64,000 nucleotides of DNA from Tenacibaculum pacificus (lineage in GTDB: Bacteria; Bacteroidota; Bacteroidia; Flavobacteriales; Flavobacteriaceae): contig NZ_CP115917.1 of assembly GCF_027941775.1 (NCBI RefSeq), positions 914,501-978,500 on the forward strand, read 5' to 3'. A model generated the notes under the pieces. That model was not told the DNA's origin and made no database searches. It saw only the letters and a list, made by a program, of their open reading frames with translations. Below, piece after piece: positions 36,787-46,785 of this stretch. Made by a program: the position numbers and the translations under genes. Numbering within the stretch: position 1 is the stretch's first letter; the number at the start of each line of letters is the position of its first letter.

Positions 36787-38157
36787 ATGTCGATATTAAA
36801 ATTTGAATCTATGTTGAAAACCAACGATGTCTATTTTTTTGATGCTGTTGAGTTTGAAACAATTATTGAACATTATTTAAATATAGCTAAAAATTCTTTA
36901 GCTAAAAAAGCAGTAGAATTAGGTTTAGAGCAACATCCTTCTTCAATTCAATTAAAACTAATGAAGGTCGAAATTTTAGTTTTTGAAAATAAATTGATAG
37001 AAGCAGTTCAGATGTTGAAACAAATTGAAGCTATTGAACCTTACAATGATGAGGTTTTTATTCAGAAAGCACTGATTTTATCTAAAAAGAAACAACATAT
37101 TGAAGCAATAGCTGTATTAAAAGAATCTTTAAGTTTTATTGAAGATCCTGCAGATATTTGGTCAATGCTAGGTATGGAGTACTTATATTTAGATGATTAC
37201 GAAAATGCACGTTTAAATTTTGAAAAATGTGTAGAAGTTGATGCTGAAGATTTTTCATCTTTATATAATATTGTATACTGTTTTGATATGCAAGAAAGCC
37301 ATATAGAAGCAATACAGTTCTTGAATGCATATATAGATAAAAACCCATATTGTGAAGTAGCTTGGCATCAATTAGGAAGACAATATTCTGAAATAGGTAT
37401 GTATAGAGAAGCACTTACTTCTTTTGAATACTCGGTATTAATAGATGAGACTTTTATTGGTGGATATTTAGAAATAGCAAAAACCTTAGAAGATTTGAAT
37501 CGTTATGAAGAAGCGATTAAAAACTATATGATTACTATCGAAGTAGACGATCCGACGGCTTTTGTATATATAAGAATAGGTGAATGTTACCAGAAATTAG
37601 AAAATGTTAATTTAGCATGTCATTTTTATAAAAAAGCAGTTAAAGAAGACCCTTTGTTAGATAAAGCATGGATGTTATTAACAAATGCTTGTTTTGATAC
37701 TGAAGATTATCAAAGAGCTTTATATTACGTAAAAAAGGCTATTCATATTGATGAAGGAAACGCTTTTTATTGGAGAAGATACGGAGATATAAATTTGAAG
37801 TTGAATTTTTATGAAGAAGCAGTAAAAGCATTTTCTACCTGTATTAATTTAGGTGATGATGAAATAGAAATCTATATTGAATTAGCAGATATATTGTTGT
37901 TTTTAGGTGAATTTGATGATGCTTTAAAAATATTAATCAAAGCTAAAAAAATATACAAAGAATTTGCAGAAATTGAATATCGTTTATGTGGTTTGTTTAT
38001 GATTTTAGATAAAGAAGACTACAGTTTAACCCATTTTAAAAATGGATTAGCAATTGATTTCGAATATCATGATGTAATAAATGAGCTGTATCCTACAGTT
38101 TTTGAACATGAAAAAATTAAACAGATTTTATCAAATTATAAAAAAGCCTTGAATTAA
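36787..38157 (+). CDS. Tetratricopeptide repeat protein
   Basis: The 456-residue protein consists almost entirely of TPR motifs (for example DIWSMLGMEYLYLDDYENARLNFEKCVEVD, VAWHQLGRQYSEIGMYREALTSFEYSV and AFYWRRYGDINLKLNFYEEAVKAFSTCI), about ten repeats. There is no signal peptide or membrane segment, so it is a cytoplasmic scaffold for protein interactions. The partner is unknown. It has its own promoter and a terminator overlapping the stop codon. Confidence 0.88.
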   Translation: MSILKFESMLKTNDVYFFDAVEFETIIEHYLNIAKNSLAKKAVELGLEQHPSSIQLKLMKVEILVFENKLIEAVQMLKQIEAIEPYNDEVFIQKALILSKKKQHIEAIAVLKESLSFIEDPADIWSMLGMEYLYLDDYENARLNFEKCVEVDAEDFSSLYNIVYCFDMQESHIEAIQFLNAYIDKNPYCEVAWHQLGRQYSEIGMYREALTSFEYSVLIDETFIGGYLEIAKTLEDLNRYEEAIKNYMITIEVDDPTAFVYIRIGECYQKLENVNLACHFYKKAVKEDPLLDKAWMLLTNACFDTEDYQRALYYVKKAIHIDEGNAFYWRRYGDINLKLNFYEEAVKAFSTCINLGDDEIEIYIELADILLFLGEFDDALKILIKAKKIYKEFAEIEYRLCGLFMILDKEDYSLTHFKNGLAIDFEYHDVINELYPTVFEHEKIKQILSNYKKALN

Positions 38158-38172
38158 TTCAAGGCTTTTTTA
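38140..38172 (+). terminator. Terminator overlapping the TPR gene stop
   Basis: AAAAAAGCCTTGAATT and AATTCAAGGCTTTTTT form a perfect hairpin that includes the stop codon at 38155-38157. Confidence 0.88.
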
Positions 38173-38244
38173 TATATAAACTCAGTTTGACAGATTTGGT
38201 TTTTTAGCAATAAAAGATTTTTAAATGAAATTTAAAGTTCTTAA

Positions 38245-39973
38245 TTAAGAAATACGTTTCCAAATTTTTAGTAAAATACCAATAGAAACTAAGGTTACTA
38301 CGGATAATATTGTAGCTAATAATGTTTTACCGTAAATCCAATTTCCAGTAGCGAATAAGAAGCTATAAACTCCAATTGTACCTGTAATAAAACCGACTAT
38401 TTTTACACCAATATTTTTAAACTTATCTTCTCCTTCAAAAATTAAGGCTTCAAATTTATCAATAGTTTTGGTATCACTAGGTTGTGTTAAAATCGTCACT
38501 AAAACCCATCCAACACTTGTTATAACTACTCCGATAATTAATTGCCAATGTCCAGCAATATTAAAAAATGGATTATCCATTTTTCCATTGATAAAAAAGA
38601 ATAATGCAATTACAAATGAAATAGCCATTGCAGCAATTTCACTATATGGGTTTATTCTACTCCAAAACCATCGTAAAATAAATAATAATCCTGTTCCTGC
38701 TCCAATTTGTAATAATAAATCAAATACATCTTTTGCTGATTTTAAATAAAAAGAAAATAAAGCTGCACATAACATTAATAAAACTGTAGAAACTCGACCA
38801 ACAACAACTTTTTGTTTTTCAGAAGCGCTTTTATTGATAAAACGACTGTAAAAATCATTTACTAAATAGGAGCTTCCCCAATTTAATTGTGTTGAAATAG
38901 TACTCATAAAAGCAGCGATTAAAGAAGTTAATACAATTCCTAATAAACCTGCTGGTAAATAAGTCATCATTGCGGCATATCCAACATCATGCCCTTGCAT
39001 TTCTGGAGATAACCTTGGGAATGCTTGATTACATGCTTTCTAAACTTGGAAAGATAATTAACGAAGCTAATCCAACAATAATCCAAGGCCAAGGACGTAG
39101 AGCATAATGTGCAAAATTGAAAAATAAAGTAGCCCAAGTAGCATTTTTTTCATCTTTAGCTGCTAACATTCGCTGTGCTATATATCCGCCACCACCAGGT
39201 TCTGCTCCAGGATACCAAGTACTCCACCATTGTACTGCAAACGGAATTATAAATAAGGTAATTAATGATTCTGTATTTGAAAAATCAGGAAGCATATTTA
39301 ATTTATCACTTACATTAGGGTGATTTAATAAGTTTGATAAACCATTTATTTCAGGAAGATTAATAATATAAACTGTTGCCCAAACCGAACCAATCATAGC
39401 TATTATAAATTGAATAAAATCGGTAAGTAAAACACCTTTTAATCCGCCTAAAGAAGAATAAATTACTACAATTATAGAGGAATATAATAGCATTTCACTT
39501 TGTGATATTCCTAATAAAATATTTGCGATTTTTGCACCTGCCAAGCAAACTCCTGCCATGGTAATAATATTGAAAATTACGCCTAAATAAATAGCTCTAA
39601 ATCCTCTTAAAAAACCTGCCATTTTACCTGAATACCGCAGTTCGTAAAATTCTAAATCAGTAGTAATTCCTGATTTTCGCCAAAGTTTAGCATAAAAAAA
39701 TACGGTAAGCATTCCTGTAAGTAACATTGCCCACCAAACCCAATTACCCGAAACACCATTTTTACGAACTAATTCTGTAACTAATCCAGGAGTATCTGCG
39801 GCAAAAGTGGTTGCAACCATTGAAACACCTAATAGCCACCAAGGCATATTTCGTCCAGATAAAAAGAATTCAGCACTGCTTTTTCCTGCAGATTTTGAAG
39901 CCCAAATACCTATAAATAATGAAAGTATAAAAAATCCGATAATAATTGAGTAATCGAGAGTGGTTAATATCAT
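38245..39973 (-). pseudogene. Sodium:solute symporter, frame break in the middle
   Basis: A multi-pass SSS-family transporter. The N-terminal part (LDYSIIIGFFILSLFIGIWASK to LIIFPSLESM) ends at TAA near 39029; the C-terminal part (QAFPRLSPEMQGHDVGYAAMMTYLPAGLLGIVLTSLIAAFMSTISTQLNWG to the end at 38245) continues in another frame. Removing one base around 39026-39033 gives a single protein of about 575 residues with some 13 membrane segments. The sodium-site region in the eighth helix (AAFMSTISTQLNWG) is intact. The substrate is unknown. The break is most likely a single-base insertion in the sequence. Confidence 0.83.
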
Positions 39974-40278
39974 ATAGTTTTATTTAAAAGGCTAAATGTA
40001 GTTAAATAATCTGATACGTTAAATTTCAATCAAACTCAAAAAATGATTTTATGTTTTGATAAAAAATCACTTAAAATGAGTAAATTTGATATTCTTTTTA
40101 TGAAAAAATAAAATAGTAGTGCCGAATAATTTTATCAGTAGAAGCACAAAAGAGTTACTATTAATTTATATAAATAAAAAAAGTAGTAAAAGGTCACAAT
40201 AACATAGATCTGAGGTTTAAGAATCACTGATATTATGACGATATAATTTCAAAATAAGAATATTAAATAGTTAACACA
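39974..40278. other. Divergent intergenic region, symporter/gapA
   Basis: About 305 AT-rich bases between two divergent starts. I see no convincing reading frame, hairpin terminator or full promoter consensus here; the gapA and symporter promoters must lie in it but neither matches TTG-N20-TAnnTTTG well. Confidence 0.6.
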
Positions 40279-41271
40279 ATGATAAAAATAGGAATTAACG
40301 GATTTGGAAGAATAGGTAGGTTAGCTTTCCGTTCTGCCGTGAAAAGAAAAAATGTGCAAGTAGTTGCCATTAATGATTTGTTAGACGTAGAGTATTTGGC
40401 CTATTTATTAAAATATGATTCTGTACACGGTCGTTTTGATGGTGATATTGAAATAAAAGACGGAAACTTAGTTGTAAATCAGCAGGTTATTAGAATTACT
40501 GCTGATAAAAATCCTGAGAATTTAAAATGGGATGAAGTTGAAGCAACATATGTTATTGAAGCAACGGGTTTTTTTACTGATAAAGATAAAGCCGCTTTAC
40601 ATATAAAAGGAGGCGCAAAAAAAGTTGTTATATCAGCACCTTCAAAAGATGTAAACATGTATGTGATGGGCGTAAATCATAAAGATTTAAAGGCTGATGA
40701 AGTGGTTTTTTCAAATGCTTCTTGCACCACAAATTGTTTAGCTCCCGTAGTTAAAATAATTAATGATGCCTACGGATTAACAGAAGGAATTATGACTACA
40801 GTTCACGCTGCAACCGCTACACAAAATGCTGTTGATGGTTTTAATAAAAAATGGCGAAGAGGACGTTCGGCAATAAATAATATTATTCCAACATCAACAG
40901 GAGCAGGAAGTGCGGTGATAAAAGTAATTCCTGAAATGAAAGGAAAACTAATAGCAATGGCAGTTCGAGTTCCTACAGCAGATGTTTCTTTAATCGATTT
41001 AACTTTTAAAACAGCTAAAGCAACTTCTTTAGAAGAAATTATGTCGACTTTTAAATTGGCTTCAGAAAATGAATTTAAAGGAATTATAGGGTATACTGAA
41101 GATGAGGTAGTTTCTCAAGATTTTGTATCAGAAACTAGAATATCAGTAATTGATGCTGCTGCAAGTTTAGAGTTAAATGAAAACTTTTTTAAAGTGATTT
41201 CTTGGTATGATAACGAATTTGGTTACGCTACTAAAATTGTTGATTTATTAGAATATTCAGCTTCTTTGTAA
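40279..41271 (+). CDS. gap: Glyceraldehyde-3-phosphate dehydrogenase, type I
   Basis: The glycolytic NAD-dependent enzyme that oxidises and phosphorylates glyceraldehyde-3-phosphate. The 330-residue protein has the NAD motif INGFGRIGRLAFR, the catalytic SNASCTTNCLAP with Cys near 149, TVHAATATQNAVDG, RRGRSAINNIIPTSTGA and SWYDNEFGYA. Residues after GFGRIG (AINDL) fit NAD preference. Complete and monocistronic with a clear terminator. Confidence 0.97.
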   Translation: MIKIGINGFGRIGRLAFRSAVKRKNVQVVAINDLLDVEYLAYLLKYDSVHGRFDGDIEIKDGNLVVNQQVIRITADKNPENLKWDEVEATYVIEATGFFTDKDKAALHIKGGAKKVVISAPSKDVNMYVMGVNHKDLKADEVVFSNASCTTNCLAPVVKIINDAYGLTEGIMTTVHAATATQNAVDGFNKKWRRGRSAINNIIPTSTGAGSAVIKVIPEMKGKLIAMAVRVPTADVSLIDLTFKTAKATSLEEIMSTFKLASENEFKGIIGYTEDEVVSQDFVSETRISVIDAAASLELNENFFKVISWYDNEFGYATKIVDLLEYSASL

Positions 41272-41296
41272 GTTTATACAAGAAGTGTAAAAGCAC

Positions 41297-41335
41297 AAAA
41301 AAATCCCTGCTATTTTATTAGTAGGGATTTTTTTT
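41297..41335. terminator. Terminator after gap
   Basis: AAATCCCTGCTA and TAGTAGGGATTT arms (one G-T pair), A-run before and T-run after; it can serve both gap and the convergent RidA gene. Confidence 0.88.
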
Positions 41336-41341
41336 ATTGAA

Positions 41342-41722
41342 TTATTTAATCGCAATCATGCTAATTTCTACATTTACAAACTTTGGTAAATTAGCAACTT
41401 CTACAGTTTCTCTTGCAGGTGCAGTTGCTTCGTTAAAATATTTAGCATAAACACTATTTATTTTACTGAAGTTATTCATATCAGAAATAAAAATAGAAGC
41501 TTTTACAACATTTTCAAAAGTCATTTCAGCAGCAGCTAAAACTTCTTTCATATTTTCCATTACTTGTTTTGTTTCAATTTCAATAGTATCCATTACTAAT
41601 TCTCCATTTTCAGGATTAAAAGCAATTTGACCAGAAGTATATAATGTATTTCCGCTTAAAACAGCTTGGTTATAAGGACCAATAGGAGCAGGAGCTTTAT
41701 CTGTAATAATAATTTTTTTCAT
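41342..41722 (-). CDS. ridA: RidA family deaminase
   Basis: RidA hydrolyses reactive enamine/imine intermediates such as 2-aminoacrylate made by PLP enzymes. The 126-residue protein has the family blocks KAPAPIGPYNQAVLSGNTLYTSGQIA, the conserved Arg in APARETVEVANLPK and the C-terminal VEISMIAIK. It lies in the same orientation as lptD upstream (38-base gap) and may share its transcript. A serine dehydratase is encoded elsewhere in the window, but that is not operonic. Confidence 0.92.
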   Translation of the reverse strand: MKKIIITDKAPAPIGPYNQAVLSGNTLYTSGQIAFNPENGELVMDTIEIETKQVMENMKEVLAAAEMTFENVVKASIFISDMNNFSKINSVYAKYFNEATAPARETVEVANLPKFVNVEISMIAIK

Positions 41723-41760
41723 TTTATGATGTTTTAAAGTTGTGTGTTTTATCTTGATGT

Positions 41761-44466
41761 TTAGAATAATATTCTATCTGGCGGTTTGTTTTTATCCCAT
41801 TTTAAATCGCTTAATACAGCTGATTTAACACCTATAAAGAAATTATAAGAAGAATTGTTTCCGAAAGGAATCCAGTTAAAATTTAATTTCCAACTGTCTA
41901 AATCTCTTGAGAAATTTAGACTGGTATAAGTAAATCCATTATCTTTAACATCATAACCAGAAGAAAAACCAACCCCCCATTTAGCTGATAAATCTAGACT
42001 TCCACTAAACATTAATGAATTATTACTAATAGCACTTACAAGCCCATTATTAGTGTAATTCAATGCATAGGCTAAGTTTAATGACCAAGGTACGTTGTTT
42101 TTGTATAATATTGTTTCTTTAACTTCAGTTTCTTCTTTGTTTTTATTGCTTTTTCTAGTTGAAAAATCGTTGGTTTTAGATTTATTTTGTCCAAAAAGAT
42201 CAGGAGTATCTTGAGCACCATTTCCGTTATTTTTCTTTTTATCGTCTCCTTCTTTTTTCTTTTGAAAATCTTTACTAGATAATGAATAGTTTGCTGTTAT
42301 TCCTGCAGTTTCTATCCTAAATATTTTAGAATTAAATTCATCTATTTGTTCTCCTTTACTATTAATTTGATAAGGATCTAAAGACATATTGGCATTTAAA
42401 GCTAATTTATCTTTAAATAAACGAGTACCTAAGCTAACTGCAACATTACTCCATCGAAGACTATCTTTAGTAATATCATAATTGGTACTAAAATTTAAGT
42501 TGTTTAAAAGAGTAACTTTTCTATCTTCTTCATCACTATCAGGATCTTTTGGAGCTACTTTTGCTTCTAAAACGTTATTAACAGAAATACCAATACTATT
42601 TGAAGTTCCGCTACCAGGTGTACCGTATATTCCTCCTTCAAAAGGAGAATAAGTAAGTAAGTCTGTAGGATCTGAATTTTGTTGTACTTGTAAGTTGTGT
42701 TCTTTTGCAAAATCAGGTCGGTATCCGTAAGAAATAGAAGGTCTTATTGTATGACGAATGGCTTTTAAACGACCTTTTTTAAAGTTAAACGTTCCGTAGA
42801 TATTGGTTGATAAAGAGACTCCAAAATTATATTCATTAAAACGATTAAAACCACTAATAGAATCATTTTCAATAACGCCTAATTTTTTTGTGCTAGGATT
42901 AATTAATGTAGCATTGTATGTTTTATTAATTTTATCGAAATACCAAACATCTTTATAACTAGCATTTGGTGATACAGTAAAATATTTAAAAGCTTTTAAG
43001 TTTGTATTTGTACTTATATTATGTTGAATTCCTTTTTTAGCTGTTTCAAACATTTTAGCAGTAAAAAACTCATCATCAGTTGTATCTATTTGATATTTAC
43101 CTTGTAAGCTGTAGTTAAACCCTGTTTTTTGAATAGCATTGTTTTTAGCACCACCTTTACCTGTAAATGGATAAATACGATCCATATTTACTTGTAAAGA
43201 AGGAAGCGTCATTGTTATTGCTTCTGTTTCTGTATTTTGAGAATGTGTTGCCGTAAGACTCACATTAAAAGGTGTACCAACAATTTTTTTAGAGTAAGAT
43301 ATAGAAGAACTTAATGTATTTGTTAAGTATTCAGCATTATTTGATTCGTTTAATGATTGCTTATAGTAGGTGCTACTACCTAAATTAACAGAAGCCGAAA
43401 AGCTAGAGTTTGGGCTCGATTTACTATCTTGGCTATGACTCCAACGAATATTAAAATTAGAAGATTTTCTATAATCGCTAAGTCCTCGAATACCTTGAAT
43501 AATGTTTTCAAAATTAAAACTAAAATTTCCGCTAAAATTATAACGTTTATAATAGCTAGATTCGGTTTTTAATCCCCAACTTCCGTTGGTGTATAAATCT
43601 CCTAAAACAGTTAAATCAAAATAATCACTTAAAGCAAAGTAATATCCACCATTTTGCATAAAAAACCCTTGACTATTACTATCTCCCCAAGAAGGAATAA
43701 TAAAACCAGAAGTTCTTTTATCGCTTAAAGGTAAATACGCAAAAGGTAAATATAAAGGAGTTGGTACATCGGCTAAAACTAAATGACTAGGTCCTACAAT
43801 TATTTTTTTACCAGGTACTAATTTTGCTTTACTAGTTTGTATATAGTAATCTGGTATTTTCTTTTTAGAGGTTGTAAAACGCATTCTACGCATATAAATA
43901 GTAGAATCGTTTACACGTTTTGTTTTTTCGGCATAAGTTATAATTCCATCTTGAACAGTTTTTACACCATAAACAAGTGCTTTTTTTGTTTTGAAGTTAA
44001 ATAAAATTGAATCTTGTTCTGATTCTTGTGCACCTTGTTTAAAAACGGGTCTTTGATGATAACCTAAACTATCTTTTATTCCTTTGGCATAAACGGTATT
44101 ATTTTTATAATCGAGTACAATTATACCAGCCTTTAAATCAATATCAGTATAGGTTACTTGAGCTTCATTATATAAGGTTACCGTTTTGTTTTTCGCATTT
44201 TGAATGGTGTAATCTTTCGCATTGTGAGTAATAATTCCATCTATAACCTCCTTAGGTTTAATCGAATCATTTACAATAGTGTCTTTTTTCAAGTTTAAAA
44301 GTCCTTCTTTTCTTAAATTAATCAAGTTATCTTTTGATTGATTTAAAGCCGTTTTTTCTTTAGCCTTCTTAGAGGTAATACTTGTTTTACCAAAATCCTG
44401 AGCCACACTAATTTGGTAACAAAAAAGGTAGAAAACTAAAAGTATGTAAGTTAGATTTGTTCGCAA
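41761..44466 (-). CDS. lptD: LPS-assembly protein LptD
   Basis: LptD is the outer-membrane barrel that inserts lipopolysaccharide. The 901-residue protein has a signal peptide (TYILLVFYLFCYQISVAQ), an N-terminal OstA-like periplasmic region (about residues 90-240, KTVTLYNEAQVTYTDIDLKAGIIVLDYKNNTVYAKG) and a long barrel with aromatic/Gly strands, starting near SHLVLADVPTPLYLPFAYLPL. The form is that of Bacteroidota LptD rather than enteric LptD and lacks the conserved inter-domain Cys pairs. It is divergent from the amidase gene. A TTG-N17-TATTTTTG element reads leftward at 44565-44538. Confidence 0.9.
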   Translation of the reverse strand: MRTNLTYILLVFYLFCYQISVAQDFGKTSITSKKAKEKTALNQSKDNLINLRKEGLLNLKKDTIVNDSIKPKEVIDGIITHNAKDYTIQNAKNKTVTLYNEAQVTYTDIDLKAGIIVLDYKNNTVYAKGIKDSLGYHQRPVFKQGAQESEQDSILFNFKTKKALVYGVKTVQDGIITYAEKTKRVNDSTIYMRRMRFTTSKKKIPDYYIQTSKAKLVPGKKIIVGPSHLVLADVPTPLYLPFAYLPLSDKRTSGFIIPSWGDSNSQGFFMQNGGYYFALSDYFDLTVLGDLYTNGSWGLKTESSYYKRYNFSGNFSFNFENIIQGIRGLSDYRKSSNFNIRWSHSQDSKSSPNSSFSASVNLGSSTYYKQSLNESNNAEYLTNTLSSSISYSKKIVGTPFNVSLTATHSQNTETEAITMTLPSLQVNMDRIYPFTGKGGAKNNAIQKTGFNYSLQGKYQIDTTDDEFFTAKMFETAKKGIQHNISTNTNLKAFKYFTVSPNASYKDVWYFDKINKTYNATLINPSTKKLGVIENDSISGFNRFNEYNFGVSLSTNIYGTFNFKKGRLKAIRHTIRPSISYGYRPDFAKEHNLQVQQNSDPTDLLTYSPFEGGIYGTPGSGTSNSIGISVNNVLEAKVAPKDPDSDEEDRKVTLLNNLNFSTNYDITKDSLRWSNVAVSLGTRLFKDKLALNANMSLDPYQINSKGEQIDEFNSKIFRIETAGITANYSLSSKDFQKKKEGDDKKKNNGNGAQDTPDLFGQNKSKTNDFSTRKSNKNKEETEVKETILYKNNVPWSLNLAYALNYTNNGLVSAISNNSLMFSGSLDLSAKWGVGFSSGYDVKDNGFTYTSLNFSRDLDSWKLNFNWIPFGNNSSYNFFIGVKSAVLSDLKWDKNKPPDRILF

Positions 44467-44537
44467 TGTTATAAATGCTATTTTTGTGTTATATTTAAAA
44501 GCTTTGGCGTACTATTTGTATGCCTAAATACAAAAAC

Positions 44538-44565
44538 CAAAAATAGTTAAATTTTATTGATGCAA
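44538..44565 (-). promoter_or_regulatory. Possible lptD promoter
   Basis: On the minus strand TTG (44565-44563), a 17-base spacer and TATTTTTG (44545-44538). The leader to the lptD ATG would be about 67 bases, longer than elsewhere here. It overlaps the start of the divergent amidase gene. Confidence 0.4.
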
Positions 44566-45712
44566 TTCTTAAAATTAAGTAAATATAATCACTTGAAAAA
44601 TTTTTTTTATTTTTAATCTCTATATTTTTTTTATTGGGACTATCAACGGTAGTTTCTGCTCAAAAAAAATATACAATTGTTCTTGATGCTGGTCATGGAG
44701 GAAAAGATGCTGGAGCGTCAAGAGGATCTTATATCGAAAAAAAAATAGCCTTAAAATTAGCCTTAAAAGTAGGCGAAATTTTAAAAAAAGATAATACAAT
44801 AAATGTTGTTTATACACGCAAAAAAGATATTTTTGTAGAGCTTCATAAACGAGCGAGTATTGCAAATAAGAAAAATGCTGATTTATTTGTATCTATACAT
44901 TGTAATTCAAATAATTCAGGAAAACCCCACGGATCAGAAACTTATGTTCTTGGTTTGAAGGGTAATGATGTGAATTTTGAAATTGTAAAAAAAGAAAATG
45001 CTGTTATTCTATTAGAAGAGGATTACAAAAAAAATTATGATTATGATCCTAATTCAGCCGAATCATTAATAGGTTTATCTGTTTTACAGGAAGAAAATTT
45101 AGACGCAAGTTTAAGTTTGGCTAGTTTAGTTCAAACTAATTTTAAAAGTATAAAAAGGTATGATAGAAAAGTAAAACAAGCTAATTTTTTAGTATTGAGA
45201 GAAACTGTTATGCCAAGTGTTTTAATTGAGTTAGGTTTTTTATCAAACAAAACAGAAGGAAAGTTTTTAAACTCATCATATGGGCAGTTAAAAATGGCAA
45301 AATCACTTGCAACTGCCATAAAAAATTATGTAAAAAGATTAAAATTAAATACTGTTCAAGAAAAAGTAATAGCAAAATCATCAGAAAAAAAGAAACTAAA
45401 AAAGTTAAAAAAACTTATTCTAAATCAATAAAAAAGAAACATACTAAAAAAGTTTCTTCTAAAATAGTTTTTAAAGTACAAGTGTCTGCTTCTCGAAAAA
45501 AATTAAGTAAAAATAGTTTTAAAGGCTTAAAAGATATTGAATCAATGTTTATAGGCGGTTATTATAAATACTATTATGGAAGTTCTTCTAGTTTTTTAAA
45601 GGTAAAAAAATCGTTAACTAAAGCTCGAAAAACTGGGTATAAAGATGCGTGGGTCGTTGCTTTTAAGGGAGATAAAAGAATATCGATAAAAGAAGCCTTA
45701 AAAAAGCATTAA
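44560..45712 (+). pseudogene. N-acetylmuramoyl-L-alanine amidase with SPOR-like tail, two frame breaks
   Basis: A periplasmic Amidase_3 zinc enzyme that cleaves the peptide from peptidoglycan. ATG 44560 gives MQFLKLSKYNHLKNFF, then the frame is lost in T8 (44601-44608); one more T yields a full signal peptide (LFLISIFFLLGLSTVVSAQ) leading into IVLDAGHGGKDAGA, FVSIHCNSNN and VLIELGFLSNKTEG. A second break in A7 (45385-45391) hides the C-terminal linker and SPOR-like domain (FKVQVSASRKKL to AWVVAFKGDKRISIKEAL). With both runs one base longer the protein is 384 residues, a standard flavobacterial architecture. Two homopolymer breaks in one gene point to sequencing error. Confidence 0.82.
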
Positions 45713-45751
45713 TTTAGAGAAAATCTGTATTTCTACTCCCAAAATTATTAG

Positions 45752-45759
45752 TATTTTCG
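45752..45759 (+). promoter_or_regulatory. -7 box of the MlaD-like gene
   Basis: TATTTTCG, one mismatch to TAnnTTTG, 17 bases before the ATG at 45777. Confidence 0.45.
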
Positions 45760-45776
45760 TGCTATAATTTTTATAT

Positions 45777-46742
45777 ATGTCAAAAGAACTTAAAACGGGT
45801 ATTGTTGCTGTAGTTATTATAGTATTATTTATTTGGGGGTATAATTTTTTAAAGGGTGAAAACCTATTTAGTGGTAGTCGTAGACATTTTTTTGTTGAAT
45901 ATGAAAATATTAACGGACTGAATAAAGCGAGTTTAGTAACTATAAATGGTTTAAAAGTAGGGAAAATTGATGAGATTTCATTTAATAAAACTCCTGAAAA
46001 ACAAGGAATTTTATTAGTTGAGATATCTTTAGAAAGCGATTTAGAATTTTCTAAAAATAGTATTGCTAAAATATATTCAGCAAGCTTAATGGGCGGGCAA
46101 AATTTAGCAATTGTTCCAAAATACGATGGTGGGTTAGCTGTTTCTGGTGATTATTTAAAAGGCGAAGTTGAGGGTGATCTTTTTTCATCTGTAAGTGAAA
46201 AATTAAATCCTATTCAATCAAATCTAAAAAATGTATTAGTAGGTGCGGATTCTTTATTAATCGGAATTAATGATGTATTAGATGAAAAATCACGTAAAAG
46301 TTTAAATAGAAGTATTCTTGGTTTAGAAGGAACAATTACCGATGTTCGAAAAACATTGACATCAGTAAATAATTTATTGAGTAATAGTAAAGAAAATTTA
46401 ACTGCAACACTTGATAATACTAAAAAAATCACGGATAATTTCTCGAAAATATCAGATGATTTAGCTAAATCTAATTTAGGAGCAACCGTTAAAAAATTAG
46501 AAACAACTTTAAGTAATGTAAACGGTTTATTAGCAAATATGAAAGCCGGTAAAGGAACTTTAGGTAAGTTAATGACCGATGATAAAATGTACACTAACTT
46601 AACAAATGCTTCTAAAGAAATGGAAGAGTTGTTGCGAGAAATGAAGTTAAATCCAAAACGATTTGTTCATATTTCATTATTTGGTAAAAAAGTAAAACCA
46701 TATAATGAAGAAGCAAATATCAAAAATGTAAGCACTAAATAA
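45777..46742 (+). CDS. MlaD/MCE-family lipid-transport protein
   Basis: MCE proteins are the periplasmic substrate-binding rings of ABC phospholipid transporters. The 321-residue protein has an N-terminal anchor (TGIVAVVIIVLFIWGYNFLKG), one MCE domain at about residues 38-120 (FFVEYENINGLNKASLVTINGLKVGKIDEISF, ASLMGGQNLAIVP) and a long helical tail (about 150-290) of the type that forms a needle-like coiled coil. The ATPase and permease partners are not in the window. It is followed by the Fe-S genes, a neighbourhood with no obvious functional tie. Confidence 0.88.
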   Translation: MSKELKTGIVAVVIIVLFIWGYNFLKGENLFSGSRRHFFVEYENINGLNKASLVTINGLKVGKIDEISFNKTPEKQGILLVEISLESDLEFSKNSIAKIYSASLMGGQNLAIVPKYDGGLAVSGDYLKGEVEGDLFSSVSEKLNPIQSNLKNVLVGADSLLIGINDVLDEKSRKSLNRSILGLEGTITDVRKTLTSVNNLLSNSKENLTATLDNTKKITDNFSKISDDLAKSNLGATVKKLETTLSNVNGLLANMKAGKGTLGKLMTDDKMYTNLTNASKEMEELLREMKLNPKRFVHISLFGKKVKPYNEEANIKNVSTK

Positions 46743-46785
46743 GCTTATCAATATTAACCCTTACAAAATTTAATAAATATAGAAG